Of a DNA stretch of 64,000 bases, positions 1-9,473 are shown one piece after another. The notes beneath the pieces are model-generated. The model was given only the letters and a program-made list of their open reading frames with translations. It was not told where the DNA came from and did not search any database. Origin of the DNA: Bacteroidales bacterium. GTDB lineage: Bacteria > Bacteroidota > Bacteroidia > Bacteroidales > F082. Positions within the stretch are counted from its first letter, which is position 1; each line of letters begins with the position of its first letter. The DNA is taken from assembly GCA_030683155.1 (NCBI GenBank), contig JAUXMV010000101.1:1-64000 (forward strand), read 5' to 3'. The position numbers and the translations under genes are program-made.

Positions 1-1
1 G

Positions 2-44
2 GAATGTGGCTTGGTGGTGGCTTTGCCACCACCAAGCCACATTC
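2..44. repeat. perfect inverted repeat (hairpin) at left edge
   Basis: Two 20-nt arms (2-21 and 25-44) are exact reverse complements around a 3-nt TTT loop. The arm begins GAATGTGGCTTGG and ends GGTGGC. No T-run follows on the plus strand, so it is not a textbook terminator; it could be the end of a transcript from a gene left of the window, or a mobile palindrome. It lies in a 216-nt stretch with no gene. Confidence 0.75.
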
Positions 45-61
45 TTCTATCGCTAATGCAT

Positions 62-100
62 TGTCATTCTGAACGTAACATAGTGAAGTGAAGAATCTCA
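62..100. repeat. TCATTCTGA...GAAGAATCTC interspersed-type repeat
   Basis: The stretch reads TGTCATTCTGAACG, then GTGAAGTGAAGAATCTCA. From memory, sequences of this form (TCATTCTGAGCG...GCGAAGAATCT) recur as short interspersed repeats in many bacterial genomes, Bacteroidota included; I cannot verify copy number here. It is partly self-complementary (ATTCTgA / aAGAAT). I see no second copy in this window. Confidence 0.45.
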
Positions 101-151
101 TAACTTCATCCAAAAGTTTATCGGACATCAATGAATAAAAAAGAGGATTAT

Positions 152-195
152 TAAAAGCAAAAACCCCTGAATCGCATAAAATGTATTCAGGGGTT
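152..195 (-). terminator. terminator of the sdhCAB operon
   Basis: Arms AACCCCTGAAT (162-172) and ATTCAGGGGTT (185-195) are perfectly complementary with a 12-nt loop. Read on the minus strand the hairpin is followed by TTTTTGCTTTTAAT, a typical intrinsic terminator. It lies 22 nt beyond the sdhB stop codon. Confidence 0.8.
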
Positions 196-216
196 AAATT
201 TATTTTGGTTAAAAGA

Positions 217-969
217 TCAGTCTTTCTGAGACGCGATTTTTGCAGTCAGAAACTCCCTGTTCATGCGTGCAATATGACTTACAGAAATTTCTTTCGGACA
301 TTCTGCCTCACAGGCATAAGTGTTGGTGCAATTACCAAATCCAAGTTCATCCATTTTGGCAACCATTTTCTGGACGCGTTCACTGGCTTCAAGTCGTCCT
401 TGAGGCAGCAGTGCAAACTGAGATACTTTTGCCGCAACAAACAACATTGCACTGGCATTTTTGCAGGCTGCAACGCAAGCTCCGCAACCGATACAAGAAG
501 CTGCATCCATCGCTTGTTCAGCATCGCGGCGGGGGATAGGAATTGCATTGGCATCAGGCATAATGCCGGTTCTTACTGAGACAAAACCACCGGTTTGAAT
601 GATTGTATCAAAAGCCGTTCGGTCAACCATTAGATCTTTAATCACAGGAAATGGCTTGGCTCTCCAGGGTTCAATCACGATGGTTTCTCCATCTTTGAAA
701 CGACGCATATGCATCTGACATGTGGTTATACCGCGATCAGGTCCGTGCGGACGTCCATTGATGAACAAGCTGCATGCACCACAGATACCTTCACGACAAT
801 CATGATCAAATGCTACAGGGTCTTCACCTTTTATAACCAGAATTTCGTTGAGGATATCGAGCATTTCAAGAAATGATGCATCCTCAGAAATATTGTCAAC
901 TTTATAAGAGACAAATTGTCCCTTTTCCTGAGCGGAGGCCTGCCTCCATATTTTTAATGTTAAATCCAT
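217..969 (-). CDS. sdhB: succinate dehydrogenase/fumarate reductase iron-sulfur subunit
   Basis: The 250-aa product is the electron-transfer subunit that passes electrons between the FAD of SdhA and the quinone/heme subunit SdhC at the inner membrane. The N-terminal ferredoxin half shows the [2Fe-2S] cysteines in CREGICGAC and a later C in GITTCQ. The C-terminal half has [11 protein letters not shown] and a further Cys cluster around YACEAECP for the [4Fe-4S] and [3Fe-4S] centres. Length is normal for the family. It is the last gene of an sdhC-sdhA-sdhB operon, 34 nt after sdhA and just before a strong terminator. Whether the complex runs as succinate oxidase or fumarate reductase cannot be read from sequence. 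Confidence 0.96.
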   Translation of the reverse strand: MDLTLKIWRQASAQEKGQFVSYKVDNISEDASFLEMLDILNEILVIKGEDPVAFDHDCREGICGACSLFINGRPHGPDRGITTCQMHMRRFKDGETIVIEPWRAKPFPVIKDLMVDRTAFDTIIQTGGFVSVRTGIMPDANAIPIPRRDAEQAMDAASCIGCGACVAACKNASAMLFVAAKVSQFALLPQGRLEASERVQKMVAKMDELGFGNCTNTYACEAECPKEISVSHIARMNREFLTAKIASQKD

Positions 970-1003
970 CTTAATCAGTTTTTTGTAAGGATATCAGGAA
1001 CTA

Positions 1004-2944
1004 TTATTTGTAGTTACGCTGTTTGATTTCGGTGAACTCATACACCAGCGGCTCTTTGTGCATTTCGGTTTCATTGTTGCCGCCTTTGTATTCCCATGCC
1101 GCAACAAAATTGAAGGTTTCATCATCGCGCAAGGCTTCACCTTCAGGTGTCTGATACTCTTCGCGGAAATGTCCTCCACAAGATTCATCACGAATAAGTG
1201 CATCCTTAGCCATAAGTTCTCCAAGTTCGAGGTAATCAATTACTCTCAAAGCTTTTTCAAGCTCGGGATTAACCATTTCGTTACTGCCAGGCACTTTCAC
1301 GTTCTTCCAGAAATCTTCTCTCAGCTCTCTGATTAGTTTTATTGCTTTTTCGAGACCTTCCTTATTTCTTGCCATACCGACATAATCCCACATAATCAGA
1401 CCAAGCTTTCTGTGATAGCTATCGACAGTAATTTTACCATTAATGCTCAAAAGCTTTTTAATTGTGTCTCGTGTCTCTTTTTCAGCTTGTTCAAATTCAG
1501 GCAAATTTGTTTTGACGGCAGGTACTCTAATTTGATCTGCCAGATAATTTTGAATTGTATAAGGCAAAACGAAATATCCATCGGACAAGCCTTGCATCAA
1601 CGCTGAAGCACCAAGCCTGTTGGCTCCGTGATCTGAGAAATTGGCTTCACCAGCTGCAAAAAGGCCAGGAACTGTAGTCTGTAATTCATAATCAACCCAA
1701 AGACCTCCCATTGTGTAATGCACAGCAGGATAAATCATCATCGGTGTTTCATATGGATTTTCATCTACTATCTTTTCGTACATCTGGAAAAGGTTTCCGT
1801 AGCGCGCTTCGATCACATTTTTACCAAGTCGCTTGATTGAATCGGCAAAATCAAGGTAAACAGCCAATCCGGTATTTCCGACACCAAGACCTGCATCGCA
1901 GCGTTCTTTGGCAGCCCTTGAAGCTACGTCGCGGGGAACAAGATTTCCAAAAGCAGGATAGCGTCTTTCAAGGTAATAATCGCGCCTTTCTTCCGGTAGT
2001 TCGGTGGGCTTCATTGTTCCCTTCCTGATTTTTTCGGCATCTTCAAGCTCTTTCGGAACCCAGATACGGCCGTCGTTGCGCAGACTTTCACTCATCAAAG
2101 TTAATTTCGACTGATAGTCGCCATGAACCGGAATGCAGGTTGGGTGAATTTGTGTGAAACTTGGATTGCCAAACATTGCCCCCTTTTTATAAGCTTTCCA
2201 TATGGCACTTCCGTTGGAAGCCATGGCGTTTGTCGATAAGAAAAAGACGTTGCCGTATCCACCTGTGGCAAGCACAACAGCATGGGCTGAATAGCGTTCA
2301 ATCTCGCCTGTTATGAGGTTTCTCATAATGACACCGCGAGCGCGGCCATCGATAATCACCACATCCATCATATCGCGACGGGTATACATTTTCACCGATC
2401 CTTTTCCAATTTCTTTACTTAGAGCACTATAGGCTCCCAGTAAAAGTTGCTGTCCGGTTTGTCCTCTTGCATAAAAAGTTCTTGATACCTGCGCTCCGCC
2501 AAAAGAACGATTATCGAGCAATCCACCATATTCGCGGGCAAAAGGAACACCTTGTGCCACGCATTGATCAATGATGGCGTTGCTTACCTCGGCAAGGCGA
2601 TAAACATTGGCTTCGCGGGCGCGATAGTCTCCACCCTTGATTGTATCATAGTAAAGACGATAAATGCTATCACCATCATTGGTATAGTTTTTGGCAGCAT
2701 TAATTCCACCCTGTGCCGCAATACTATGCGCGCGACGGGGACTGTCGTGAATGCCAAATGCCAGTACATTGAATCCAAGTTCACCAAAACTTGCAGCCGC
2801 TGCAGCACCAGCCAAACCTGTACCAATAACGATAATGTCAAGACGGCGCTTGTTTGAAGGATTCACCAGATTTTGATGCGCCTTGTAGTTGGTCCACTTT
2901 TCTGCAAGCGGTCCATGCGGTATTTTTGCGTTTAACTTTGTCAT
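1004..2944 (-). CDS. sdhA: succinate dehydrogenase/fumarate reductase flavoprotein subunit
   Basis: The 646-aa catalytic subunit interconverts succinate and fumarate. The N-terminal dinucleotide-binding motif is [18 protein letters not shown] at about residues 41-58, followed by [14 protein letters not shown] with the histidine that normally carries covalent FAD. Substrate-site signatures such as HPTCIP and the late motif [13 protein letters not shown] are present. Length fits the B-type (Bacteroides/Wolinella-like) enzymes, which are longer than the E. coli SdhA. It sits between sdhC (12-nt gap) and sdhB (34-nt gap), so the three subunits are almost certainly co-transcribed. Confidence 0.97.
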   Translation of the reverse strand: MTKLNAKIPHGPLAEKWTNYKAHQNLVNPSNKRRLDIIVIGTGLAGAAAAASFGELGFNVLAFGIHDSPRRAHSIAAQGGINAAKNYTNDGDSIYRLYYDTIKGGDYRAREANVYRLAEVSNAIIDQCVAQGVPFAREYGGLLDNRSFGGAQVSRTFYARGQTGQQLLLGAYSALSKEIGKGSVKMYTRRDMMDVVIIDGRARGVIMRNLITGEIERYSAHAVVLATGGYGNVFFLSTNAMASNGSAIWKAYKKGAMFGNPSFTQIHPTCIPVHGDYQSKLTLMSESLRNDGRIWVPKELEDAEKIRKGTMKPTELPEERRDYYLERRYPAFGNLVPRDVASRAAKERCDAGLGVGNTGLAVYLDFADSIKRLGKNVIEARYGNLFQMYEKIVDENPYETPMMIYPAVHYTMGGLWVDYELQTTVPGLFAAGEANFSDHGANRLGASALMQGLSDGYFVLPYTIQNYLADQIRVPAVKTNLPEFEQAEKETRDTIKKLLSINGKITVDSYHRKLGLIMWDYVGMARNKEGLEKAIKLIRELREDFWKNVKVPGSNEMVNPELEKALRVIDYLELGELMAKDALIRDESCGGHFREEYQTPEGEALRDDETFNFVAAWEYKGGNNETEMHKEPLVYEFTEIKQRNYK

Positions 2945-2956
2945 ATCTCGTAATGC

Positions 2957-3631
2957 TTACTTGAAGAAATAAATAACAAGGGGAATTGCAATGTATCCAG
3001 CTGTGATAGCAATCGAAAACAGTGTGCCAATAAGTTTGATTGCCGGAGTATAGCGGGAATGATTCAGTCCAAGAGACTGAAAAGCAGATTGAAATCCATG
3101 ATCAAGATGGAAACCCAACAACAGAATTGCAACTACATAAAAAATGACATAATAGCCATCTTTAAAAAGTTGCGTAACAAGCAACCCAAGGTCCTCGAAG
3201 CTGCCTGAATCATACTGAATGTGTCCGAGGGAACCAAATTTTGCTTTCACAAAAAAGTTGGCAAAGTGAATAACTAAAAAGATTAATACAATGGCTCCGG
3301 TATGAATCATGTATTTGGAGAAAAAAGACAACTCCGATGCATGCTTCTTGTTGTATTTTACGGGTCTTGCCATCCAGTTCTGGATTTGCAAAACGATGCC
3401 CAGAATGATGTGAACAATAAACCCCAGAAACAATACCCACTGGAATGCCTGGATGAGTGGATTGGTAGCCATAAAATGGGCTGCCTCATTGAAAAGCTGA
3501 CGCGTATCATCGAAAAGAATCAATAAATTGATTGCAAGATGCACCACTAAAAAACTGGTCAGAAACAGTCCAACCAGCGACATGATGATCTTCTTGGTGA
3601 TAGACGCGTAGGTAATCGTTGCGTTGCTCAT
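2957..3631 (-). CDS. sdhC: succinate dehydrogenase cytochrome b558 subunit
   Basis: The 224-aa membrane anchor of the SdhABC complex carries heme b and the quinone site. About five hydrophobic helices can be seen, starting near residues 13-37, 60-83, 108-127, 160-178 and 200-222. Histidines in or next to these helices (H31, H74, H122, H175) are candidate axial ligands of two hemes, as in the single-anchor, diheme type-B enzymes of Wolinella and Bacillus. No separate sdhD is present, in agreement with that type. It is the promoter-proximal gene of the operon. The heme assignment is by family, not by alignment. Confidence 0.93.
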   Translation of the reverse strand: MSNATITYASITKKIIMSLVGLFLTSFLVVHLAINLLILFDDTRQLFNEAAHFMATNPLIQAFQWVLFLGFIVHIILGIVLQIQNWMARPVKYNKKHASELSFFSKYMIHTGAIVLIFLVIHFANFFVKAKFGSLGHIQYDSGSFEDLGLLVTQLFKDGYYVIFYVVAILLLGFHLDHGFQSAFQSLGLNHSRYTPAIKLIGTLFSIAITAGYIAIPLVIYFFK

Positions 3632-3719
3632 AATGTTTGGATTTGTGAAATAAACAATTGAACCTTTAATTTTGATTGAAAGTATTAATAATATATTTTT
3701 GTCCTATTCAGATAAGCAA

Positions 3720-3727
3720 CAAATGTA
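3720..3727 (-). promoter_or_regulatory. candidate -7 element for sdhCAB
   Basis: On the minus strand the sequence is TACATTTG, matching the Bacteroidota sigma-A -7 consensus TAnnTTTG, about 90 nt upstream of the sdhC start. A TTTG lies further upstream but with about 24 nt spacing, so the -33 box is not convincing. Confidence 0.4.
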
Positions 3728-3790
3728 AGGATATATTTTGTTTTATACATACAAATAAAATTCCGAAAATTAAGATTTAAAAATAAAAAT

Positions 3791-5110
3791 ATGCGCCATT
3801 CCGCCATTTCAAAAGAACTTTTTTCTAAAAACAGGATGCGTTTCTGTGACGAGCTCGCATCAGGAGATATTTCATTGTTTGTGGCAGCCGAAAAAATGCC
3901 CCGAAACGGTGATCAGTATTATCCTTTCCGGCAGCAATCAGATTTTTTTTATCTCACCGGAGTTGAACAAGAAAGTTGCACCCTATTGCTTTTTCCCACA
4001 TGCCCTAACCTTGCTTATCGCGAAATTCTTTTTATTGAGCCATGGGACCCCGTTAAAGCAACCTGGGAAGGACATATGCTTACCAAGCAAGAAGCATCGG
4101 AAATTTCAGGAATAAAAAATATTTACACAACAGATCAGTTTGAGGCTGTTCTTCACGAATGCATGACATATGCCAAAAATGTGTATCTAAATAATAATGA
4201 GTACGTTAAATTCAATCCTTCCAACGAAAGTGTTCAGCTTAGATTTGCCAAAAAGTTGAAAGAAAAATATCCACTGCATGAATATTGCCGGGCAGCACCC
4301 ATTTTGGAATCATTGAGAACCCATAAGTTGATCGAAGAAATCGATCTCATAAAAAAAGCTTGTGAAATAACAGAAAAAGCCTTTGAAAGAGTCCTTAAAA
4401 CTGTAAGGCCAAATATGTATGAGTTTGAAATTGAGGCTGAAATTTCACATGAATTTACCGTCAACAGAGCCAACGGTCATGGCTATCATCCAATCATTGG
4501 CAGTGGACAAAACGCATGTGTGTTGCATTACAATGACAACAACAGCATGATGGAAGACGGCGATCTGTTGTTAATGGATTTTGGCGCGGAATACGCCAAC
4601 TATACGGCTGATCTTAGCCGGACTATTCCGGTAAACGGAAAATTTAATCCAAGGCAACGTGCTTGTTATGAAGCTGTTTTAAGCGTTTTCAAGGCGGCAA
4701 AACCTTTATATGTAGCAGGAAATACAATAGAGAAAATAAATGAAACTGTCTGGGCTTTGATGGAACAGGAGATGATTGGGCTGGGACTTTTCTCCGAGGA
4801 AGATTTAAAGAAACAAAGTCCGAATGCACCTCTTTTCCGAAAATACCTTATGCACGGAATTGCCCATCATATAGGACTTGATGTGCATGATGTAGGTTCA
4901 AAATACACCCCACTAAAACCCGGAATGATACTTACCTGCGAGCCGGGGCTCTACATCCGCGAGGAAAAAATTGGCATACGCATCGAAAACGATATTCTGA
5001 TCACTGAGGAAGGTCCCGTGGATCTTATGGCCAATATACCAGTTGAAGCAGATGAAATTGAACAAAGAATGTTGAATTCCAAAGTTGTTGACCTTTCAAA
5101 AGAAATTTAG
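3791..5110 (+). CDS. Xaa-Pro aminopeptidase (M24B, aminopeptidase P), first copy
   Basis: A 439-aa cytoplasmic metallopeptidase that removes N-terminal residues preceding proline. It has the N-terminal AMP_N domain (about 1-160) and a C-terminal pita-bread domain. The five dinuclear-metal ligands can be read: D263 (LLLMDFG), D274 (YTADLSRT), H359 in HGIAHHIGLDVHD, E384 (LTCEPG) and E399 (IRIEND). No signal peptide is seen. Length matches E. coli PepP (about 440 aa). A second M24B gene follows after 133 nt in the same direction; the upstream 160 nt is AT-rich and shared with the divergent sdh operon. Confidence 0.93.
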   Translation: MRHSAISKELFSKNRMRFCDELASGDISLFVAAEKMPRNGDQYYPFRQQSDFFYLTGVEQESCTLLLFPTCPNLAYREILFIEPWDPVKATWEGHMLTKQEASEISGIKNIYTTDQFEAVLHECMTYAKNVYLNNNEYVKFNPSNESVQLRFAKKLKEKYPLHEYCRAAPILESLRTHKLIEEIDLIKKACEITEKAFERVLKTVRPNMYEFEIEAEISHEFTVNRANGHGYHPIIGSGQNACVLHYNDNNSMMEDGDLLLMDFGAEYANYTADLSRTIPVNGKFNPRQRACYEAVLSVFKAAKPLYVAGNTIEKINETVWALMEQEMIGLGLFSEEDLKKQSPNAPLFRKYLMHGIAHHIGLDVHDVGSKYTPLKPGMILTCEPGLYIREEKIGIRIENDILITEEGPVDLMANIPVEADEIEQRMLNSKVVDLSKEI

Positions 5111-5243
5111 ATTGTTGTATTTTTGAAAAATGAAAACGAGAAATATGCGTTAAGATGTTTCAATCTTCAGTTGCTGTTTTAGTATGGCTTATAATTTCAG
5201 AAAATAGAATTAGCAAAAAATAATCACATAAAACCCTAAAAAA

Positions 5244-6665
5244 ATGTTTGAAAAAATCGTTTATGCAGACCGCAGAAGCCGACTCAAAAGAGAAATCAGT
5301 CAAGGCGTCGCGTTATTTCTATCCAATCCGGAAGCCTCCTTTAATTATCCTGCCAACACTTACCATTATCGACAAGACAGTCATTTTTCCTATTTCTTTG
5401 GTATTAACCATCCGGGTTTTGCCGGCTGGATAGATTTTGAATCCGGTGAAGAAATACTTTTTGGCAATGATGTGGATATTGATGACATCATCTGGATGGG
5501 GCCACAGCCCTCAGTAGCTGATCAGGCAGCTGAAGTCGGCATCACGAAAACTCTCACTTACAGTCAGTTAACAGATTTTGTAAAAAAAGCCCTCAGTCAG
5601 GGCAGAAAAATTCAATTCCTGCCGCCCTATCGTGGAAAAGTTATGATAGAGCTTGGACAACTGCTGAACCTTCCTGCCCATGAAGTGAGAGCAGCGGCCA
5701 GTGTTGAACTCATCAAAGCAGTTGTAAAACTGAAGGAAATCAAAGATGCTTTGGAGATATCAGAAATTGAAAAAGCAGTTGACATTGCATGGCTGATGCA
5801 TACCACTGCCATGAAAATGGCTAAACCCGGAATGGTAGAACAGGAAATCGCCGGCACAATTGAAGGAATTTCACTCGCTTTGGGTGGCCCTGTTTCATTT
5901 CCAATAATCCTGAGTGTTGACGGGCAAACTTTGCACAACCACAATCACCATAACATCCTTAAAGAGGGTCGCATGCTTGTGGTTGATGCAGGTGCTGAGT
6001 TGCATTCGCTCTATTCAAGCGATATTACACGTACCGTTCCTGTGGGTGGAAAGTTTAACCAAAGGCAAAAGGAAATTTACGAAATTGTACTGAAAGCCAA
6101 TGTTGACAGCATAGCCGCCATAAAACCCGGCCACGAATACCGCGAAATGCATCTGCTTGCTGCCCGTGTAATCACCGAAGGACTTAAATCTGTCGGTCTG
6201 ATGAAAGGTGACGTTGATGAAGCCGTTGCTGCCGGCGCTCATACCCTGTTTTTCCCACATGGTCTTGGACATATGATGGGAATGGATGTGCATGATCTGG
6301 AAAGTCTGGGCGAAAATTATGTTGGCTACGACGAACACACGCAACGAGCAACTCAATTCGGAACTGCATATCTGCGCTTAGGAAAAAAACTCAAACCTGG
6401 TTTCGTACTCACCAATGAACCAGGTATTTACTTTATTCCTGCGCTTATCGACAAATTCAGGTCTGAAGGCAAATTCACCGAATTTGTAAACTATGATAAA
6501 GTTGAAACTTACAAAGACTTTGGTGGAATCCGCATCGAAGATGATATTCTTGTCACAGAATCAGGGCATCGCATCCTTGGAAAGGCAATTCCAAAAAGCG
6601 TTGCCGATGTGGAAACAACTGCTGCTGAAACCCGCGAATGGATAAAATATCCTGGAATTTTTTAG
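5244..6665 (+). CDS. Xaa-Pro aminopeptidase family protein (M24B), second copy
   Basis: A 473-aa homologue of the preceding gene, with an AMP_N domain and a catalytic domain. Metal ligands are D248 (VVDAGAE), D260 (SSDITRT), H343 (HGLGHMMGMDVHD), E392 (TNEPGIYF) and E432 (GGIRIEDD). Compared with its neighbour it has an insertion of about 30 residues between the EPG and IRIEDD motifs (about 399-426), which may shape the substrate pocket. The two proteins are clearly diverged, so this is an old paralogue pair, not a recent duplication. A terminator follows. Confidence 0.92.
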   Translation: MFEKIVYADRRSRLKREISQGVALFLSNPEASFNYPANTYHYRQDSHFSYFFGINHPGFAGWIDFESGEEILFGNDVDIDDIIWMGPQPSVADQAAEVGITKTLTYSQLTDFVKKALSQGRKIQFLPPYRGKVMIELGQLLNLPAHEVRAAASVELIKAVVKLKEIKDALEISEIEKAVDIAWLMHTTAMKMAKPGMVEQEIAGTIEGISLALGGPVSFPIILSVDGQTLHNHNHHNILKEGRMLVVDAGAELHSLYSSDITRTVPVGGKFNQRQKEIYEIVLKANVDSIAAIKPGHEYREMHLLAARVITEGLKSVGLMKGDVDEAVAAGAHTLFFPHGLGHMMGMDVHDLESLGENYVGYDEHTQRATQFGTAYLRLGKKLKPGFVLTNEPGIYFIPALIDKFRSEGKFTEFVNYDKVETYKDFGGIRIEDDILVTESGHRILGKAIPKSVADVETTAAETREWIKYPGIF

Positions 6666-6723
6666 ATTCAGATCTTTTGTTTCATAGAAAGTGTTCGCAA
6701 ATATTGAACACTTTAGCTGTTTT

Positions 6724-6758
6724 AAAAACCGGTGAAAGATTTCTTTGCCGGTTTTTTT
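6724..6758 (+). terminator. intrinsic terminator after the M24 pair
   Basis: ACCGG at the left and CCGGT at the right pair, extended by GAAAGA/TCTTT inside and by AAAA/TTTT outside, followed by a run of seven T. It is about 60 nt past the stop codon of the second peptidase. Confidence 0.75.
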
Positions 6759-6769
6759 ATTGAAAATAT

Positions 6770-7018
6770 ATGGCAATTTTTGCAAAATTCAAGACAATGT
6801 TTATATTTGTCCCTACCAAGACTATAGATTTGACTAATATTAACTACTTAACAACATTTGTTTTTCTTTTGGCTTTTTTAAGCCTTCACACAATCGGAGC
6901 AGGCTGGAAATCATTAAAGAATTCTGATAAAATCTTGATTATCAGTTTTTTATTTTTGACGATCTCTTTTTTGCTGCCTGATTTTATTTCTTTAAAACCC
7001 ATTTTTCCTGGAATTTGA
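6770..7018 (+). CDS. possible small membrane protein, unrecognised
   Basis: An open frame of 82 codons with two strongly hydrophobic segments (about residues 26-42 and 54-71). I recognise no family. The start is doubtful: a good promoter (TTTTTG ... TATATTTG, 6777-6809) lies inside the frame just after the first ATG. If that promoter is real the usable start would be the TTG at 6830, giving about 62 aa. It may instead be non-coding leader of the downstream cytochrome gene. Confidence 0.28.
   Translation: MAIFAKFKTMFIFVPTKTIDLTNINYLTTFVFLLAFLSLHTIGAGWKSLKNSDKILIISFLFLTISFLLPDFISLKPIFPGI
6777..6809 (+). promoter_or_regulatory. candidate Bacteroidota promoter
   Basis: TTTTTG (6778-6783) and TATATTTG (6802-6809) are separated by 18 nt, a good fit to the -33 TTTG / -7 TAnnTTTG consensus. 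It would drive the small frame above and/or the diheme cytochrome c gene starting at 7132. Confidence 0.5.
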
Positions 7019-7131
7019 CAGGCTTAAATTAGCCCGCATTTATCGCTTAACATGTATAAAAACATTACTATACTACTTGAATTTGAACTAGAATTGACTA
7101 CTTTTTATTGTTAACCCTAAACATCTTTATC

Positions 7132-8100
7132 ATGAAAAAAGCCGTTTTATTATTTTCTGTTTTAGTATTGATACTTTTCGGAGGTTACATTTATTTGAAT
7201 TTAGCATTCCCAAAAGTTGGCCCGGCAACCGATATGGTTATCGAAATCACCTCTGAACGAGTTGAAAGGGGCGAATATCTTGCTTATCACGTAATGTTAT
7301 GCATGGATTGCCATGCTGAGCGCGACTGGAATTACTTTAGTGGCCCGCCAACTCCAGGCAGTGAAGGTGCTGGTGGCGACCGTTTTGACCAAAGCATGGG
7401 TTTTCCGGGCGAATTTTTCTCGCGCAATATTACACCAGCTGGCATTGGAAACTGGACTGATGGCGAGCTTTATCGCGTGATCACAACAGGTGTCAAAAAA
7501 GATGGCGATCCCATTTTTCCTGTAATGCCTTATCTAAATTATGGCAAAATGGATCCAGAAGATATCAAATCTGTAATCGCATATTTGCGAACAATGGAAC
7601 CCATTCAAGCCAGTCATCCGAAGTCAAAACCTGATTTTCCCTTCAATTTTATCCTTCGGACGCTTCCGCAAAAAGCTGAACCAATGCCAATTCCAGCAAA
7701 AGAAGATCAAGTGGCTTATGGTGAATATTTGCTCAATGCAGCTGCTTGCGCTGATTGCCACACAAACTTCGAGAAAGGAAAATTTGTAGGTGATTTTCTA
7801 GCTGGAGGCAGAACGTTTCAATTTCCAGATGGTAGTATTCTCCGTAGTTCCAATCTTACGCCGCATGAAACTGGCTTGAAAAATTGGACAAGCAATATGT
7901 TTGTTGAGAAATTTAAAATATTTGAAGACAGCACTTATGCTCCTCAAGCTGTTGAACCCGGCGAATTTCAAACGATCATGCCCTGGGCTATGTATGCAGG
8001 AATGAAAACAGAAGATCTTGAAGCAATTTTTGCTTACATTCAAACAATAGAGCCTTCTGACAATTTTGTTGAAAAGTTCGTCGCTGCCGGTAAAAAGTGA
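7132..8100 (+). CDS. membrane-anchored diheme cytochrome c
   Basis: A 322-aa protein with an N-terminal hydrophobic segment (about residues 4-24) that acts as membrane anchor or uncleaved signal, placing the rest in the periplasm. Two c-type heme sites are visible: CMDCH near residue 57 and CADCH near residue 195, each followed by a domain with Met-containing loops suitable for a sixth ligand. The two-domain layout resembles the diheme cytochromes that serve alcohol/aldehyde dehydrogenases or other periplasmic oxidases, but no such partner is encoded nearby. The ATG at 7132 is preferred over one at 7108 because it starts directly at the MKKAVLL signal sequence. Confidence 0.88.
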   Translation: MKKAVLLFSVLVLILFGGYIYLNLAFPKVGPATDMVIEITSERVERGEYLAYHVMLCMDCHAERDWNYFSGPPTPGSEGAGGDRFDQSMGFPGEFFSRNITPAGIGNWTDGELYRVITTGVKKDGDPIFPVMPYLNYGKMDPEDIKSVIAYLRTMEPIQASHPKSKPDFPFNFILRTLPQKAEPMPIPAKEDQVAYGEYLLNAAACADCHTNFEKGKFVGDFLAGGRTFQFPDGSILRSSNLTPHETGLKNWTSNMFVEKFKIFEDSTYAPQAVEPGEFQTIMPWAMYAGMKTEDLEAIFAYIQTIEPSDNFVEKFVAAGKK

Positions 8101-8234
8101 TCGAAGACAATTTAGATTGGATGCATTTTTGAGATTTTTAATAAGTGATTTCAAATAATTTGATTTCATTGTTTGCTTTATTTGAAAATATTTTTCTATT
8201 AGAGGAGTTTAATATTTCAATGAAATGCATGCAG

Positions 8235-8248
8235 AATCATGCATGATT
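8235..8248. promoter_or_regulatory. 14-bp perfect palindrome upstream of the LytTR gene
   Basis: AATCATGCATGATT is its own reverse complement. It lies about 65 nt upstream of the candidate -7 element and about 95 nt before the LytTR regulator start, a plausible operator position. A nearby ATGCATGCA shares the core. Confidence 0.3.
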
Positions 8249-8312
8249 GTCAGTCTATACTGTTATGAAACAGCTATTTATCGTCGAATAATAAAAATCG
8301 GTGATATAGTCG

Positions 8313-8320
8313 TAACTTTG
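8313..8320 (+). promoter_or_regulatory. candidate -7 element for the LytTR gene
   Basis: TAACTTTG matches TAnnTTTG, 22 nt before the ATG at 8343. No clear -33 box is seen. Confidence 0.45.
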
Positions 8321-8342
8321 TACAGAATAAAGCTGGCAAAAA

Positions 8343-9200
8343 ATGTTTGAAAATCTGAATCAACATTATCCATTTAACAACAATTTCAAGCACAATCTGC
8401 GAACAATTGTTTTGGTAAGCATGGGCTTTATGCTTCTTTTGTTGTATTTCCAACCATTTGGAATCAATTTTATGAGCACCTCAAAGGATGGATATTTTGT
8501 ACTGGCTATCGGAATTGTGAGTGCTACAGTTCTATTTATCAGCACACTGATTGTTCCGGGCATGTTTCCTATTTTGTTTGATACTGCCCGTTGGACCATA
8601 CGGAAAGAATTAATCTGGAACTTTTGCATGTTTGCTACACTGGTGCTTGGTTTTACCATGACTGCATTGATTTTCAACCATGAAAGTCTGGTTTCACTAA
8701 CACTCTTTCGGTCAGGCGCTCTCGCACTTTTACCGCTTGTTCTTTTTAACTTGTTAAATTATAACCATTCGCTCAAAGCAAAAGTTGCCAAAGCCATAGA
8801 ATCCGGAAGGCATTGGCTTAACGATGAACACAAAACTATTGAGAAAACAGTTTTTGAAAAAGTGCATATTGAATCTGAAAATGGCAAAGATGTATTCAAT
8901 AAAGATTTGAAAGACATAGTACTTATACAATCTGCCAACAACTACATTGAAATATTCTATCGCGAAGGCGATAAGATGCGCAGGCAAATTTTAAGGCAAA
9001 CCCTTCATACAGCAGAGAAACAACTGGGCAAATTTGAGATCATCAAAAAATGTCACAGATGCTGTCTTGTCAACACAGATCAAATTACCCGGCTTGCAGG
9101 TGCTGCTTCAAATTACACCCTTGAAGTGGAAGGACTTGGTTTTAACATCCCGCTTTCACGCCAAAAAGTTCTTGAATTCAAAAACTTGCTTAATCGCTGA
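8343..9200 (+). CDS. LytTR-type transcriptional regulator with N-terminal membrane domain
   Basis: The 285-aa protein has four hydrophobic segments in its first 145 residues (about 20-40, 55-75, 90-110, 118-138). A LytTR DNA-binding domain fills about residues 180-283, with the typical IVLIQSANNYIEIFY strand and an IIKKCHRCCLVN segment. There is no receiver domain and no kinase domain, so the sensor would be the membrane part itself. Such membrane-tethered LytTR regulators are common in Bacteroidota. It is transcribed alone; the ligand and targets are unknown. Confidence 0.88.
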   Translation: MFENLNQHYPFNNNFKHNLRTIVLVSMGFMLLLLYFQPFGINFMSTSKDGYFVLAIGIVSATVLFISTLIVPGMFPILFDTARWTIRKELIWNFCMFATLVLGFTMTALIFNHESLVSLTLFRSGALALLPLVLFNLLNYNHSLKAKVAKAIESGRHWLNDEHKTIEKTVFEKVHIESENGKDVFNKDLKDIVLIQSANNYIEIFYREGDKMRRQILRQTLHTAEKQLGKFEIIKKCHRCCLVNTDQITRLAGAASNYTLEVEGLGFNIPLSRQKVLEFKNLLNR

Positions 9201-9376
9201 TATTTTCTTTATCCAAGCACTTGATTCTTTTCACTTCTGTTGATCTTAGCTCAAATATTCTCATAATCCAGCTTGCATTTCGCCCCTCAACAGGCTTCAT
9301 TTCATCCCAAATTCCAGCAATTGTACCCTTTTACCGTAGCTAATCCCATATTTCTAAATAAGCTTTTTATCCAATG

Positions 9377-9384
9377 TACCTTTG
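9377..9384 (+). promoter_or_regulatory. candidate -7 element
   Basis: TACCTTTG matches TAnnTTTG about 90 nt upstream of the nitronate monooxygenase-like gene. The rest of the 273-nt gap (9201-9473) shows no clear structure. Confidence 0.45.
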
Positions 9385-9473
9385 CAATTATAAAAGCAGA
9401 AATAGCAAATTAACATCCCAAGATTTGCTTCTTTATTTCTGGTTTTTATGCAAAATTCTCAAAAATAAAAAAG

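Noticed and set aside
3791-6665. Recent gene duplication of the two M24 peptidases
   Set aside because: The proteins share only motif-level similarity and differ by insertions, so the duplication is ancient or they have separate origins.
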